From an uncultured Bacilli bacterium (GTDB lineage: Bacteria > Bacillota_I > Bacilli_A > RF39 > UBA660): a stretch of DNA of 64,000 nt. The stretch covers positions 1-64,000 of the forward strand of contig CALVOV010000001.1 in the NCBI GenBank assembly GCA_944350385.1, read 5' to 3'. Positions 1 to 11,490 of this stretch are shown piece by piece. Under the pieces are notes generated by a model. That model did not search any database, was not told the DNA's origin, and saw only the letters and a program-made list of their open reading frames with translations. The translations under genes and the position numbers were made by a program. How positions within the stretch are numbered: position 1 is the first letter of the stretch; the number at the start of each line of letters is the position of its first letter.

Positions 1-2
1 TT

Positions 3-869
3 AATTTAGAGGGATGCATGTTTGATTTAAAGACCATGCTAAGTTATTATGATGCTATTTTTATAGACTTTGAAAAAGAAAAATTATCTCGTAAAGCATA
101 TGAAGAGATTTCTAAAGATTTTGCAGTTAGAATTGAAAAAACAAATGAATTAGTGAAAAAGGTTTACGAACAAATTGATGATATCAAAAGTATGTATGAC
201 TTAGAAGATAGTGATATTAAGATTATTGATGATGTAAATAAAGTTTTAGTTGTTATTAATGATGATTACAATAAGATGTTAGCAAAAGTTAGTAGTGGTT
301 CTTCTCCTTATTCTCAAGTTAATGAAGAACTAGATAATTTAACTAAAAGATTATCAAATATGGAAGATGATTTTGATGTTGCTTTGAAGTCTCTTGGTAA
401 TATGTATGAAGATGAACAAAGAGCTCGCGAACAATTAGAGGAAATTAAAAATTTCTTGAAACGTTGCAAGTATAATATTAGATCTTTTAAATTGCCTATT
501 GTTACGGATAATTATTTCGTTCAATTAAGCGAAGCTAATGATGCAATTGATGAAGTAATTAAGGAGTTAGATAAGTCACCAATAGAAATTAAAGTTTTAA
601 ATACTCGTGTTGATACTGCCAGAGATTTAGTTTTAAAATTATACAATACTACTAATGAAATAATTCATAATGCTAAGTACGCTGAAATGGTTATGGTTTA
701 TGGAAATAGATTTCGTAGTAAAAATACAGAAATTGAAAATAGATTAGATATAGCCAAAGAAAAATTTTATAGAGGAGATTATAAAAATTCTTTGGATATA
801 TCTTTAAGTGCTATATCATTAATTGATAAAAATATAGATATTAAATTTTTTGGAAAAGATGATGATTAA
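3..869 (+). CDS. ezrA: Septation ring formation regulator EzrA, C-terminal part (5' end outside window)
   Basis: EzrA is a membrane-anchored, spectrin-like coiled-coil protein that regulates FtsZ ring assembly and links division to wall synthesis in Bacilli. The frame is open to the left edge and codes upstream of the first ATG (position 18), so this is about the last 285 residues of a protein usually near 560. The helical C-terminal signature is clear: a YEDEQRAREQLEEIK segment, then IRSFKLP, then a YGNRFRS motif and the closing repeat with LDIAKEKFYRGDYKNSLD. The stop codon lies inside a terminator hairpin, so the gene is not part of the operon that follows. Family assignment is firm; the missing N-terminal anchor cannot be judged. 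Confidence 0.93.
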   Translation, partial: NLEGCMFDLKTMLSYYDAIFIDFEKEKLSRKAYEEISKDFAVRIEKTNELVKKVYEQIDDIKSMYDLEDSDIKIIDDVNKVLVVINDDYNKMLAKVSSGSSPYSQVNEELDNLTKRLSNMEDDFDVALKSLGNMYEDEQRAREQLEEIKNFLKRCKYNIRSFKLPIVTDNYFVQLSEANDAIDEVIKELDKSPIEIKVLNTRVDTARDLVLKLYNTTNEIIHNAKYAEMVMVYGNRFRSKNTEIENRLDIAKEKFYRGDYKNSLDISLSAISLIDKNIDIKFFGKDDD

Positions 870-886
870 TCATCTTTTTCTTTTTT
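854..886 (+). terminator. Intrinsic terminator after ezrA
   Basis: A 9-bp stem (854-862 with 870-878) overlaps the ezrA stop codon and is followed by a T-rich tract. It separates ezrA from the ATPase and surface-protein operon. Confidence 0.8.
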
Positions 887-910
887 AATATAGAAAGATT
901 AAAAAAAATA

Positions 911-925
911 TGATAATATTATAAT
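911..925 (+). promoter_or_regulatory. Candidate -10 region of the ATPase/surface-protein operon
   Basis: Two overlapping -10-like elements lie here: an extended TGaTAATAT (911-919) and TATAAT (920-925). No convincing -35 is seen. The stretch is extremely AT-rich, so the exact promoter is not resolved, but some promoter must lie between the ezrA terminator and the start codon at 967. Confidence 0.3.
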
Positions 926-966
926 TGTATCATAATATATTAATTTACGAAGATAGGGTGAATCAT

Positions 967-3900
967 ATGAAGAAAAAATTGTTTTTCATTATTGTTTCTG
1001 TATTATTGATGATTTCTGTTACAGTCTATATGGCTGTGAACGTACAAAAAAGTTCAGCTAAATCTTTTCCTAAAGCAGGATATATCTTGAATGGTGTTAC
1101 TGCATCTGGAAATGAGTCAGAAGCTAATGATGAAAATTCTATTAAGTATTATTTTGAGACAAATACTTCTTATAAGAATACATTTGATAAGAATGTTGAG
1201 TTTAAAGATACTAATGGTGAATCAGTTAAGGTTCCAGAAGCTTCTTTTATTCATTATGAAGATGATTCTATCGGTTTGTTAAAAAAAGGTGTTATTTTAA
1301 ATTTAGATGATATAGAAAAAGATGTTCCTATTTATTATAATTTATTCGAAGGAACTATTCTTCAATTTAAAAGTGGTGACTATATAGTTGATAACTTGGG
1401 CAAAGAACTCAAGTTTAGAGAATTTGTGGTTAGAGTATCAGATAATAAATATTTATTAGTAAGCGATAATATTAAGTTAAACTTGGATGATAATACATCA
1501 ACTGATATTAAATCTAATTATGTTGAAATTAGTGTTGTTGAAGAAGGTATTGTCCGTATAGAAAATCAAGATACTGCATATCAAACTGTTGCTAGTGATG
1601 CTTCTATAGAAGTTGATGATTTAAGTCTTAATTTAGATAATGGTTATTTCTTCAAAGATGATGAACCTATTATTAATTTGAATTCTATGGTTATTGATAG
1701 TGATGACAATATTGATATAACTCCAATTCAAGAAATAAAAGATCAAATCGAAGCTGAAAAAGAACAAGAAGAAGCTGAAAATCAAGAAGAAAATACTGGA
1801 GGAGGTATTGGTGGCAGTGGTGGTACTACTGGTGAAGATAATGTAGGTAATGATAGTGTTGATGGAGGATTTATAGGTTCAGAATCAGAAGTTGTAGAAA
1901 ATGAATTATCTTTACCAACTTCACAATTAAGCGATGTGCAAGTTACAGCCAACTCGTTCCAAGCTACTATAACTATTAATGATCCAGATTCCCTTATTAC
2001 AGGTACTACTTATACTTCAATTTTAGAAAATAGTTCTAATAGGGTAGTATATGAAAAAGAGACAGAAGCTGGAATTTATACTATTGATATATTGGCTGAA
2101 TCTTTAAATCCAGAAACTAGTTATTCTTTGGTAACTAATATTCATTATGTAAAAAATGAAATTGAATATACTATGGATGTAGTTCAACAATTGTTTGTCA
2201 CTAGTGCTATAGGTATAAGTATAGATAAAGATTATTATTCTTCTTCAGAATTATCATTTAAAGTAAAGATTGATAACTATTCTAAAGTAAAAAGCGCAGA
2301 TGTAAAACTATTGAATTCTACCGGTGAAGTTTTGGATGTTCAATCAATAACTGATGCAGTTGCGAAAGTTGATGAAGGTTTTCAAGTTCTTTTTACTGGA
2401 TTGGTTCCTAATACTAAATATAGTGTTGTAGTTGATAATATTTTATATGAAGATACTGTTATTAGTTCTGAATATTCTTTAGAACTTTCTGCTAAAACCT
2501 TAAAACCAAAACCTACAATGGGTTCTTTATCTTTTACTATCGATAAAAAGAATAGTTTATTTACTATAAAGATGGATAATATGGTCGATCCAGCTAATGG
2601 TGTTGAAAAGTATATTTATGAAATATATGATGCTAGAACAGTAAATGATAATCCACAACCTATTACTGTAATTGAAAAAGGAAGTTTGTCTTCTGTTGAT
2701 ATTCCTGTAGATGGTGAAACAATTCAAAGAGCTGTTCCTTATACATATAAGGTTAAAGCTTTATTCTATGATAATGAAAAATATATTGAGTATACTACTG
2801 GTTATAGTAATAATATGCAAATGGATGGTGTAACTTCTCCTTCTATTTCTTGGACAACAGATGAAGAAAATGGTGGTATTACTTTTGAAAGAATTAATGG
2901 TTTTATTCAAATAACAGATCCTGCTGGTACAATTGATTTTGATAAACCCATGACTGTTGTGTATACCAATTCAATTGGAACTTCAATTAGCAGGACATAT
3001 ACAACAGGAAATGCTATTATTCCATTTAATGAAAATAATTTAAGAGCTAATGAAACATATACCATTTCGCTTTATGCTACTGTTAATTTAATGGATAATA
3101 ATCCAGCTATTGACTCGTATCATGTTGGTAGTGTTATTGTTAAAACGGAAGAAACCAAGAAGATAGATGTAATGTATAGTGTTAATACTAATTCTGTTAC
3201 CGATGCTTTTAGTGTTCAATGTAAGTTGTTGAATGTTACTGGTGCTGATAATACTCTAGAAGCATCTACGCTTAGTGAATTAACGTTCTTACTATATGAT
3301 GGTCCTTCTGATACTGGTACTATTGTTAAACGAATTAGAAAAGTTGATAGAGATGAAAGAGAATATTATAGTACCTTAAAAGAAGAATATTATGATAATG
3401 AATTCACCATCACACCTGCTTTCTTTAATTTAAATAATACAGATTTGCCTTCTGAATATTATACAATTGCTATTGTTGATGCTAAAGATTATACTGATTT
3501 TAAAAATGATATTCCAATATCTAATGGTACTGTAACAGTACAAGTAAATGGCTTTGTAGAAAATCCGGATCCAGAAGCTAAAGAGTGGGTTACTACAGAA
3601 TTAATTAGAAATAAAGATGCTGGAGCTTACGAAAAATATGATGAAAAGTTAGATCCAGAAACTATAGTAGGAATTAAAGTATCAGCCAATTATGATAATA
3701 GTAGAAGATATGGTGTTTTCTTAAATTATTATGTATGGGATTATACTTCAGGTGCTGCTAATGCGGTTGAGATTGAATCTCAAAGAAAAACTGTTAATTT
3801 TAACTCCGATGGAAGTATAGATTCTGTTTACTATTGGTTTGATTATGGAACAGAAGATGGTGTTGATGATACTGCCGATGGAAAATTACGTCGTGGACAT

Positions 3901-6306
3901 TCTTATGTATTTTCTTTTGTGGGAGGATTAGACTTAAATAAAGATGGTGAAGCAGAAACCAGGTATCCAGCTTCTGAGAGTATAATATTAAAATCAGAGG
4001 AAAATAAAATATACAAGCAAGAGCCTAATATTTTGATGTATCCTTCTACTAGTGATAGTTCATCATTTACAATAAAATATACATTAAAGGATTTAGATTC
4101 AGCCTTGAGTGATGGCGCATTCACAGCTGTTTTAAGTGATGCATCAGGAAAACAACTTGGTTCTAATTCACAGGATGTTGTTGAAACAAATACTTATGTA
4201 CCTTTAACTTTTAGTAATTTTGGTAATAATGAAGGATATTTATCCATTAATGCTAATATTGAGTCAATAAAAGGGGCTACTCCTATAAAAAATACCTACA
4301 TTAATCAGTATTATACTAAGAAGTATACTCTTCCTTCTATCAGTTATAATTTTGTAATTGCAGTTAATCGTATTTTGATTTCAATAGATAATTATGACTC
4401 TATATCTGAAGCTATATCTCATATTGCAGCATTAAAAGTTACATTTACTTGTGAAGGAAATACAATAGTAAAAGATTTTGTGAAATTGAATGGTGATAAT
4501 GCTGTGATTGATGTATATGATTTATCAGACTTTAAGGGAAAGATAGTTGCTATAAAAGTTGAAGCATATTATGATGATAATACAATTGGTTGGGATCCTA
4601 CTACTGAATATGTTGCCTTACAATCTGTTCAAGATGTGTATGGTGGTGGAATGTACTATACTTTAAATTCAAATAATTTTTTAGTAGAAAGTGATATTGC
4701 TAGAGGATCTATATATAGTTTGAATTCTGAAGGTCAAGATTTTGTTTTATCTGAAATGGGTACTACATATAAATATAGTTTTGATAAGACTCCTGGTACT
4801 GGAGGTATTCGTAGTAATGGTGAATATTTTAACTTAAAAAATCTACAATTAAAACAACTTAATAATTCCGGACCTGAGGATACTTTCATATTTTATCAGA
4901 TTACTCCTGGTATTAGTTTAGAGAATGATGAAGGTATTTTAGATATTTCTCCAGCTATTCAAAGTGTTTCTTTTAGAGCTAATGTTTTTGGATTTGGTGA
5001 AGATAACATTCGTGATTCATTAATTTATGTTCAGATGTCTTATACAGATGATGTTGGTTCTTATATCACTAATGTTGGAGAACCTATCGAATTTACACTA
5101 GATGAAATAAACTCTGGAGTTTGCGAAGTGGATAATTTACAACCTGGTACTAATTATGCTATGCAATTTTTTGCTTATGTTAGTGATGGTAAAGGTGGTT
5201 ATACATATACCCAGTTGTATGATTTAGATGATAATTCAGAAAATAGAATTTACTTTTTTAGAACTTTATTAAGTATTAATATTACAGATATTTCTTTCTC
5301 ATATCTTGCTAATAGTTATACTGATAAGAATTTAGTATTTAATTTTAGTCTAGATAGAATAATGGGTTATGATAAAATTGAATATAAATTATATAAACAA
5401 GTTTTGAATCAAGAAACAATGGAACATGAATTTGTTGATTCTGGTGTAACAATTGATCCTGATGTGGGATTTAGATATGATATGACTAAAACTATTCCAT
5501 GTCCTCCGGGAAGTCCACTTGATTTTGGTGCTGTTTATAAGTTAGAAATCGTTCCTTATGTTGAATCATCTTTAGATGGCAGTTGGATTGCTTTGGATGA
5601 AAAAATTGGCGAATATACATTTAATTTACTTACATTACGTTCTCCTTACGTTGGTGTTACTGCATCAGTTCATGATGGTGTCGATGTAGAAGGTTCAGCA
5701 CTTGATTTTAAGGTTACTTTTTATGATACAGACTCAATTGTTGTAGATGGAAAATATTCAATAGAGGTGTATGAATTGCTTTCTGGAAATATTGCTGGAG
5801 ATCCTGTTCCTACAGATTATGATGGTCAAATATTTGACATTTCTACTACAAGAAGGTCGTTCTATGTAGATGGATTAGTTGAAAATAAAAACTATTTATT
5901 TAGGGTTAATTATTATGCAGATCCTACTAATAAATCTGAGCCAGTTGAAGAAAGCTATAATTTTATCGCTAAAGCTTTAAATCCTGATAGTATAAGTATT
6001 GGTGATATTTCTGCTGTTGCTAATGCTATTAATAAAAATAAGATTGATTTGAATTTTACTAATTCATCTAAAATTACAGAAATTGATAGTCTTCGTTATT
6101 CTATTTTCAATTCATTTGATGAAACTTCATTTGATAAAGAAATTGACTTTAATATAATTAGTAAAAATGTTAATGGTACTATAGTTTATTCAATTACTTT
6201 ACCTGAAACATTAACTTCGCAAGGAACATATATTCTTCAACTTCAATTTATTTCAGAAAATATGGTTGTTGAGGAACAAACAATTGAATATAGTTATTTC
6301 TTGTAA
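967..6306 (+). CDS. Giant exported fibronectin-III-like repeat protein, first gene of the F-ATPase-linked operon
   Basis: This 1779-residue protein was not recognised by name. The ATG at 967 follows a GATAGGGTG ribosome site and opens directly on a lysine-rich start plus one hydrophobic helix (residues about 4-25), a signal peptide or signal anchor. An N-terminal beta-rich domain (about 30-255) is followed by a Glu/Gln-rich stretch (about 258-277), a Gly-rich linker (about 278-300), and about 11-12 beta-sandwich modules of roughly 120 residues. The modules show the FnIII hallmark (for example LNPETSYSL, LVPNTKYSV, LQPGTNYAM). There is no LPXTG motif and no C-terminal membrane helix, so it is either released or held by the N-terminal helix. 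It is co-directional with the next gene at 26 bp and with the ATPase genes behind it. I infer an extracellular fibre or adhesin tied to the ATPase. Confidence 0.85.
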   Translation: MKKKLFFIIVSVLLMISVTVYMAVNVQKSSAKSFPKAGYILNGVTASGNESEANDENSIKYYFETNTSYKNTFDKNVEFKDTNGESVKVPEASFIHYEDDSIGLLKKGVILNLDDIEKDVPIYYNLFEGTILQFKSGDYIVDNLGKELKFREFVVRVSDNKYLLVSDNIKLNLDDNTSTDIKSNYVEISVVEEGIVRIENQDTAYQTVASDASIEVDDLSLNLDNGYFFKDDEPIINLNSMVIDSDDNIDITPIQEIKDQIEAEKEQEEAENQEENTGGGIGGSGGTTGEDNVGNDSVDGGFIGSESEVVENELSLPTSQLSDVQVTANSFQATITINDPDSLITGTTYTSILENSSNRVVYEKETEAGIYTIDILAESLNPETSYSLVTNIHYVKNEIEYTMDVVQQLFVTSAIGISIDKDYYSSSELSFKVKIDNYSKVKSADVKLLNSTGEVLDVQSITDAVAKVDEGFQVLFTGLVPNTKYSVVVDNILYEDTVISSEYSLELSAKTLKPKPTMGSLSFTIDKKNSLFTIKMDNMVDPANGVEKYIYEIYDARTVNDNPQPITVIEKGSLSSVDIPVDGETIQRAVPYTYKVKALFYDNEKYIEYTTGYSNNMQMDGVTSPSISWTTDEENGGITFERINGFIQITDPAGTIDFDKPMTVVYTNSIGTSISRTYTTGNAIIPFNENNLRANETYTISLYATVNLMDNNPAIDSYHVGSVIVKTEETKKIDVMYSVNTNSVTDAFSVQCKLLNVTGADNTLEASTLSELTFLLYDGPSDTGTIVKRIRKVDRDEREYYSTLKEEYYDNEFTITPAFFNLNNTDLPSEYYTIAIVDAKDYTDFKNDIPISNGTVTVQVNGFVENPDPEAKEWVTTELIRNKDAGAYEKYDEKLDPETIVGIKVSANYDNSRRYGVFLNYYVWDYTSGAANAVEIESQRKTVNFNSDGSIDSVYYWFDYGTEDGVDDTADGKLRRGHSYVFSFVGGLDLNKDGEAETRYPASESIILKSEENKIYKQEPNILMYPSTSDSSSFTIKYTLKDLDSALSDGAFTAVLSDASGKQLGSNSQDVVETNTYVPLTFSNFGNNEGYLSINANIESIKGATPIKNTYINQYYTKKYTLPSISYNFVIAVNRILISIDNYDSISEAISHIAALKVTFTCEGNTIVKDFVKLNGDNAVIDVYDLSDFKGKIVAIKVEAYYDDNTIGWDPTTEYVALQSVQDVYGGGMYYTLNSNNFLVESDIARGSIYSLNSEGQDFVLSEMGTTYKYSFDKTPGTGGIRSNGEYFNLKNLQLKQLNNSGPEDTFIFYQITPGISLENDEGILDISPAIQSVSFRANVFGFGEDNIRDSLIYVQMSYTDDVGSYITNVGEPIEFTLDEINSGVCEVDNLQPGTNYAMQFFAYVSDGKGGYTYTQLYDLDDNSENRIYFFRTLLSINITDISFSYLANSYTDKNLVFNFSLDRIMGYDKIEYKLYKQVLNQETMEHEFVDSGVTIDPDVGFRYDMTKTIPCPPGSPLDFGAVYKLEIVPYVESSLDGSWIALDEKIGEYTFNLLTLRSPYVGVTASVHDGVDVEGSALDFKVTFYDTDSIVVDGKYSIEVYELLSGNIAGDPVPTDYDGQIFDISTTRRSFYVDGLVENKNYLFRVNYYADPTNKSEPVEESYNFIAKALNPDSISIGDISAVANAINKNKIDLNFTNSSKITEIDSLRYSIFNSFDETSFDKEIDFNIISKNVNGTIVYSITLPETLTSQGTYILQLQFISENMVVEEQTIEYSYFL

Positions 6307-6332
6307 TACAATATAAGATAGGAGAGGATTAT

Positions 6333-8062
<1,730 letters not shown>

Positions 8063-8063
8063 T

Positions 8064-8813
8064 ATGGAAACAATCATAGTTACTATATTATTGATTTTTG
8101 TAACTTTATTAATACTGGTTATGTTTTTCTTTATAAGAAAGACTGTTGCTAAAATAAATCAGCAAACAAAAGATTTCTTTGTTGATAAGTTGCAAACTTA
8201 TGATGATTTAATTAGTGAAAGAGAAAAAAAATTAAGTGGATTAAAAGAAGATATAGAGCAAAGAGAAAAAATATTAAAAGAAAGTATTAATATTTCTGAT
8301 GGAAAAAATCAAGTATTTCTTTATGACTTAAAAAATATTGATTATCAATATGATAAAATTTTTAAGAAAATGAAAGAGGTAGACCAAAGATTTAACATTG
8401 ATACTGTAAAATTAATTAAAAGATTTATTAAAGAACACTTTAAAGATGATACTGTTTTGGAGTATACTAAATATGATAGCATACGAAAAGAATTTAATCA
8501 GCAAGTTATATTTAAATTAATTTCTATGCGACCAGTTGAACAAGAAAAAGAAGTAAGAAGAATAATGAGGGATTTAATTTATATTGTAGATAATTACAAA
8601 AAGAAAAACAAAATATTCGATACAAAAAAATTCATTTCTTATTTTGATAAAATCATAGATAAAGTAGATCCTTACATATATGTGTATACTGGTTCTAAAG
8701 ATGAAAATTATGATTCTTTTCATCCGTTTATTAGAACCAAAGTTGATAATGAAATATATAGAGGTATTTCAATAGTTTACAGGGGAAAATTATATGATTA
8801 CAGCTTAAAATAG
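8064..8813 (+). CDS. F0 stator-like protein, putative b-delta fusion
   Basis: This 249-residue protein occupies the position of subunits b and delta in the classical c-b-delta-alpha order. It has one N-terminal membrane helix (about 4-25), then a charged helical segment (about 30-80) as in subunit b. A mostly helical middle follows, and the last strand region ends in GISIVYRGKLYDYSL, which resembles the C-terminal strand pair of the delta subunit (a Gly, then hydrophobic residues, then D-x-S). A b-delta fusion is known in mycobacteria, so the architecture has precedent, but the similarity here is only by eye. No strong ribosome site is seen; translation is probably coupled to the c gene. Alternative: a novel stalk protein. 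Confidence 0.6.
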   Translation: METIIVTILLIFVTLLILVMFFFIRKTVAKINQQTKDFFVDKLQTYDDLISEREKKLSGLKEDIEQREKILKESINISDGKNQVFLYDLKNIDYQYDKIFKKMKEVDQRFNIDTVKLIKRFIKEHFKDDTVLEYTKYDSIRKEFNQQVIFKLISMRPVEQEKEVRRIMRDLIYIVDNYKKKNKIFDTKKFISYFDKIIDKVDPYIYVYTGSKDENYDSFHPFIRTKVDNEIYRGISIVYRGKLYDYSLK

Positions 8814-8825
8814 GAGGTGTTTACT

Positions 8826-11489
8826 ATGGATCAAGATTATGTAGATAAGCAAATTGATGCTAAAATTATCGAGATTAATAATAATGATAATGTCTATGAA
8901 GTTGGTACCGTCGTAAATGTTAAAGACTTTATAATAGAGGCTACAGGAATAGGTAATGTTATGTTTTATGAAAAAATTAATATTGCCAACAAGGCTATTG
9001 GTTATGTAAATAATATTAATGAAAGCACTGTTACTATAGCTGTATTAAAAATTAATTCTCCTATTAATGTTGGTGACATGGTTTATTCTACCAATACTCT
9101 TTATCAAGGAGAATTTTCTCCTTCCTCATTTGGTAGAGTTATTGATTTATTTGGTGTTGATAAATTAACTGGAAAGAAGTTTAATGATTTAATTCAAATA
9201 CCTATTGAAAGAAAGACTATTCCTATTATGGATAGAGGTTCTGTAAATAGACCTTTATTAACTGGAATTACAGGTATTGATTTAATGTATCCTATTGGTA
9301 GAGGTCAAAGACAATTAATTATTGGTGATAAGAGAACAGGTAAGACTCAAATAGGACTTGATACTATTGTTAATCAAAGGGATCAAAATGTTTTGTGTTT
9401 TTATGTTGCTATTGGAAAAACAAAAAAAGAAGTAAAAAATATTTATGCTGAATTAATGAAAAAGGGTGCTTTAGATTATACTATTATTATTACAGCTTTT
9501 AACGATGAACTTCCTCCTGTTATTTCTTTGATTCCTTATTTTGCTTTGAGTATTGCTGAAAATTACATGATGGAAGGTTCTGATGTATTAGTTGTTATTG
9601 ATGACTTAAAGAGGCATGCAGAAGCTTATCGTGAAATTAGTTTGATTTCTGGTAAAACTCCTGGTCGTGATGCTTATCCTGCTGATATATTTTATACACA
9701 TTCAAGATTATTAGAAAAAGGTTGTCAACATAAAAATGGTGGTTCAATAACAATTCTTCCAATTGTTGAGACTAAAGGTGGAGATATCACCGATTACATT
9801 TCTACTAATATTATTTCTATTACAGATGGTCAGATAGTTTTATCTTCTAAAAGTTTCCAAAAAGGTGAGAAACCAGCTATAGATTATGGACTTTCAGTTT
9901 CTCGTTTAGGTGGAGCTGTCCAAGAAAAAAGCATGAAAGTTGTTGGTTCTGTTGTTAGACGTAAATTATTAAGTTATTTGGAAACAAGAAATATTTACGA
10001 ATTAGTTAATATGGATGAAATGAGTTTTGAGTTAAAAAACCAATTCATGGAAGGTAAAATTATACTCGACAATATGATGCAGTATAAGTTTTCTCCTCGT
10101 ACTCCTGCTGAAATGCTTGATTTATTTGCAGGCCTTGTAGAAACTGATGAAGATGAAAATAGTAGTGATTCTTCTACGGATGAAGTTGCTATGGCCAATA
10201 ATGAAGTGTTTGAAACTCCAGCTCAGACTATTCCTGAAGATGGCTCTATATTTGATAATGATCAGACTGTTGTTATGGAAGAATCAGTTCCAGAACCTGT
10301 TTCTGAAGAAATTCCAAAAGAATCTCCAGTTCTTATTGAGCAACCTGTTGTTGAAAATGTTACTGACTTAACACAGCAAGATGTTTCTAATTTAGTTAAT
10401 GTTATGCCAGAAGAGATTCCTGCTACTCAAGTAGAGGAAAATATTCCTACTGATCCAATTGATAATTTAACGTCACAAGAAGTTCATGATGCAGTTGAAG
10501 TTCCTGATGAGTCAGCTTCAAGTAGTGAGGTTTTAGAAGTTCCATCTGCTACTGATTTAGTTGACAATCTAACAGCTCAAGAAGTTCACGATGCAGTTGA
10601 AGTTCCTGAAGATTCACTTTCAGAAGAACAAAATCCTGTTAGTGAGGTACCAGAAGTTTCTGAGACAACTGACTCAGTTGATGATGTGACTGCTCAAGAG
10701 GTTTATGATACTGTAAATGTTTCTCCTAATGAACTACCACCTAATAGTATGCCTGAGGAGATACCAAGTTCTCCTACAGAAGATATTTCATATATACCTG
10801 CTGAAGAGGTTATGGCTACTGTCGATGTACAACCTACTAAAGAAACTAAAGAAACTAAAGAAACAACAGTTGATGATGTAACTATGGGTACAACATTTAT
10901 TGATCCAGAACAAGTTCGTGCTACTGTTGAAGAAAAAGTTGTTGAAAATGATTTTGAACCTGCTATTCTTTCTGATATGGGAGTTGAGCCTGCAAATGAT
11001 ATGGAAGAAAAAAATTCAAAAGAAAATGAAGAAATTTCATCAGAATATCCAGTTCATGAAAATGTTGATATTCAGCAAAATGTTTCAATAGATAATCCAC
11101 AGACAGTAGAAGATGAATCTATAGTTAAACAATCTCTGCTTCCTGAAGAGGTGTTTATTGAGTATCCTACTCAGGAAAATACTATGGATATTCCAAAAAT
11201 TGTGCAGAGTGAAACAGCAGATAAATCTCTTGATATTCAGCAAAATGTTTCAATAGATAATCCACAAACAGTAGAAGATGAATCTATAGTTGCACAATCT
11301 CCGCATCCTGAAGAAGTGTCTATTGAGTATCCAATCGAAGATAATAATATAGTTAAAAAAGAAGATGAGTGTTCGTTTGCTTTTGATCCTGCCCTTATTT
11401 CAATAAGCACATCAGTCATTACTGAAGATAGTTCTGAAATAAATCATTCTGACGATAATGAAGGTGCAGAAGAGGAAGAAGTGATTTGA
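8826..11489 (+). CDS. atpA: F1-type ATPase alpha subunit with long acidic repeat tail
   Basis: The first ~438 residues are a recognisable F1 alpha subunit: the N-terminal beta barrel opening at YEVGTVV, PIGRGQRQLIIGDKRTGKT (P-loop about 168-175), YVAIGKT without a catalytic Glu, and GLSVSRLGG carrying the arginine finger (R about 359). This is a non-catalytic but arginine-donating alpha. It ends in the normal helical domain near FAGL. The remaining ~450 residues are acidic, Pro/Ser/Thr-rich and repetitive: about five copies of a QEVHDAVEV-type unit spaced 33-39 residues apart, and two nearly identical 55-residue units near the end. Canonical alpha subunits stop near 500 residues. The start at 8826 follows AGGAGGTG; an in-frame GTG at 8817 lies inside that site. 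The tail is presumably cytoplasmic, disordered and binding something. Confidence 0.92.
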   Translation: MDQDYVDKQIDAKIIEINNNDNVYEVGTVVNVKDFIIEATGIGNVMFYEKINIANKAIGYVNNINESTVTIAVLKINSPINVGDMVYSTNTLYQGEFSPSSFGRVIDLFGVDKLTGKKFNDLIQIPIERKTIPIMDRGSVNRPLLTGITGIDLMYPIGRGQRQLIIGDKRTGKTQIGLDTIVNQRDQNVLCFYVAIGKTKKEVKNIYAELMKKGALDYTIIITAFNDELPPVISLIPYFALSIAENYMMEGSDVLVVIDDLKRHAEAYREISLISGKTPGRDAYPADIFYTHSRLLEKGCQHKNGGSITILPIVETKGGDITDYISTNIISITDGQIVLSSKSFQKGEKPAIDYGLSVSRLGGAVQEKSMKVVGSVVRRKLLSYLETRNIYELVNMDEMSFELKNQFMEGKIILDNMMQYKFSPRTPAEMLDLFAGLVETDEDENSSDSSTDEVAMANNEVFETPAQTIPEDGSIFDNDQTVVMEESVPEPVSEEIPKESPVLIEQPVVENVTDLTQQDVSNLVNVMPEEIPATQVEENIPTDPIDNLTSQEVHDAVEVPDESASSSEVLEVPSATDLVDNLTAQEVHDAVEVPEDSLSEEQNPVSEVPEVSETTDSVDDVTAQEVYDTVNVSPNELPPNSMPEEIPSSPTEDISYIPAEEVMATVDVQPTKETKETKETTVDDVTMGTTFIDPEQVRATVEEKVVENDFEPAILSDMGVEPANDMEEKNSKENEEISSEYPVHENVDIQQNVSIDNPQTVEDESIVKQSLLPEEVFIEYPTQENTMDIPKIVQSETADKSLDIQQNVSIDNPQTVEDESIVAQSPHPEEVSIEYPIEDNNIVKKEDECSFAFDPALISISTSVITEDSSEINHSDDNEGAEEEEVI
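10364..10960 (+). repeat. Degenerate ~34-39-residue repeats in the alpha-subunit tail
   Basis: Units resembling (D/N)-L-T-x-Q-E-V-H-D-A-V-E-V-P recur at about 10365, 10464, 10566 and 10683, with more diverged copies (PAEEVMATVDV, DPEQVRATVEE) downstream. Acidic Pro/Ser/Glu spacers separate the copies. The regular short motif inside disordered spacers looks like an array of docking sites. Confidence 0.75.
11067..11346 (+). repeat. Two near-identical 165-bp tandem units in the alpha-subunit tail
   Basis: The unit beginning DIQQNVSIDNPQTVEDESIV starts at 11067 and again at 11232, a 55-residue period. The first ~60 bases of the two copies differ at one position, so the duplication looks recent and copy number may vary between strains. 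Confidence 0.85.
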
Positions 11490-11490
11490 T

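Noticed and set aside
925-966. TTG at 925 as start of the giant protein
   Set aside because: The ATG at 967 has a ribosome site and directly precedes a basic plus hydrophobic signal sequence; the extra residues would spoil it.
3903-4124. Minus-strand open frames inside the giant exported protein gene
   Set aside because: No ribosome site, wholly inside a convincing coding frame with modular protein structure.
10364-11346. Repeats at 10.4-11.3 kb as a CRISPR-like array
   Set aside because: The repeats are in frame in the alpha-subunit gene, diverge as protein repeats do, and have coding spacers.
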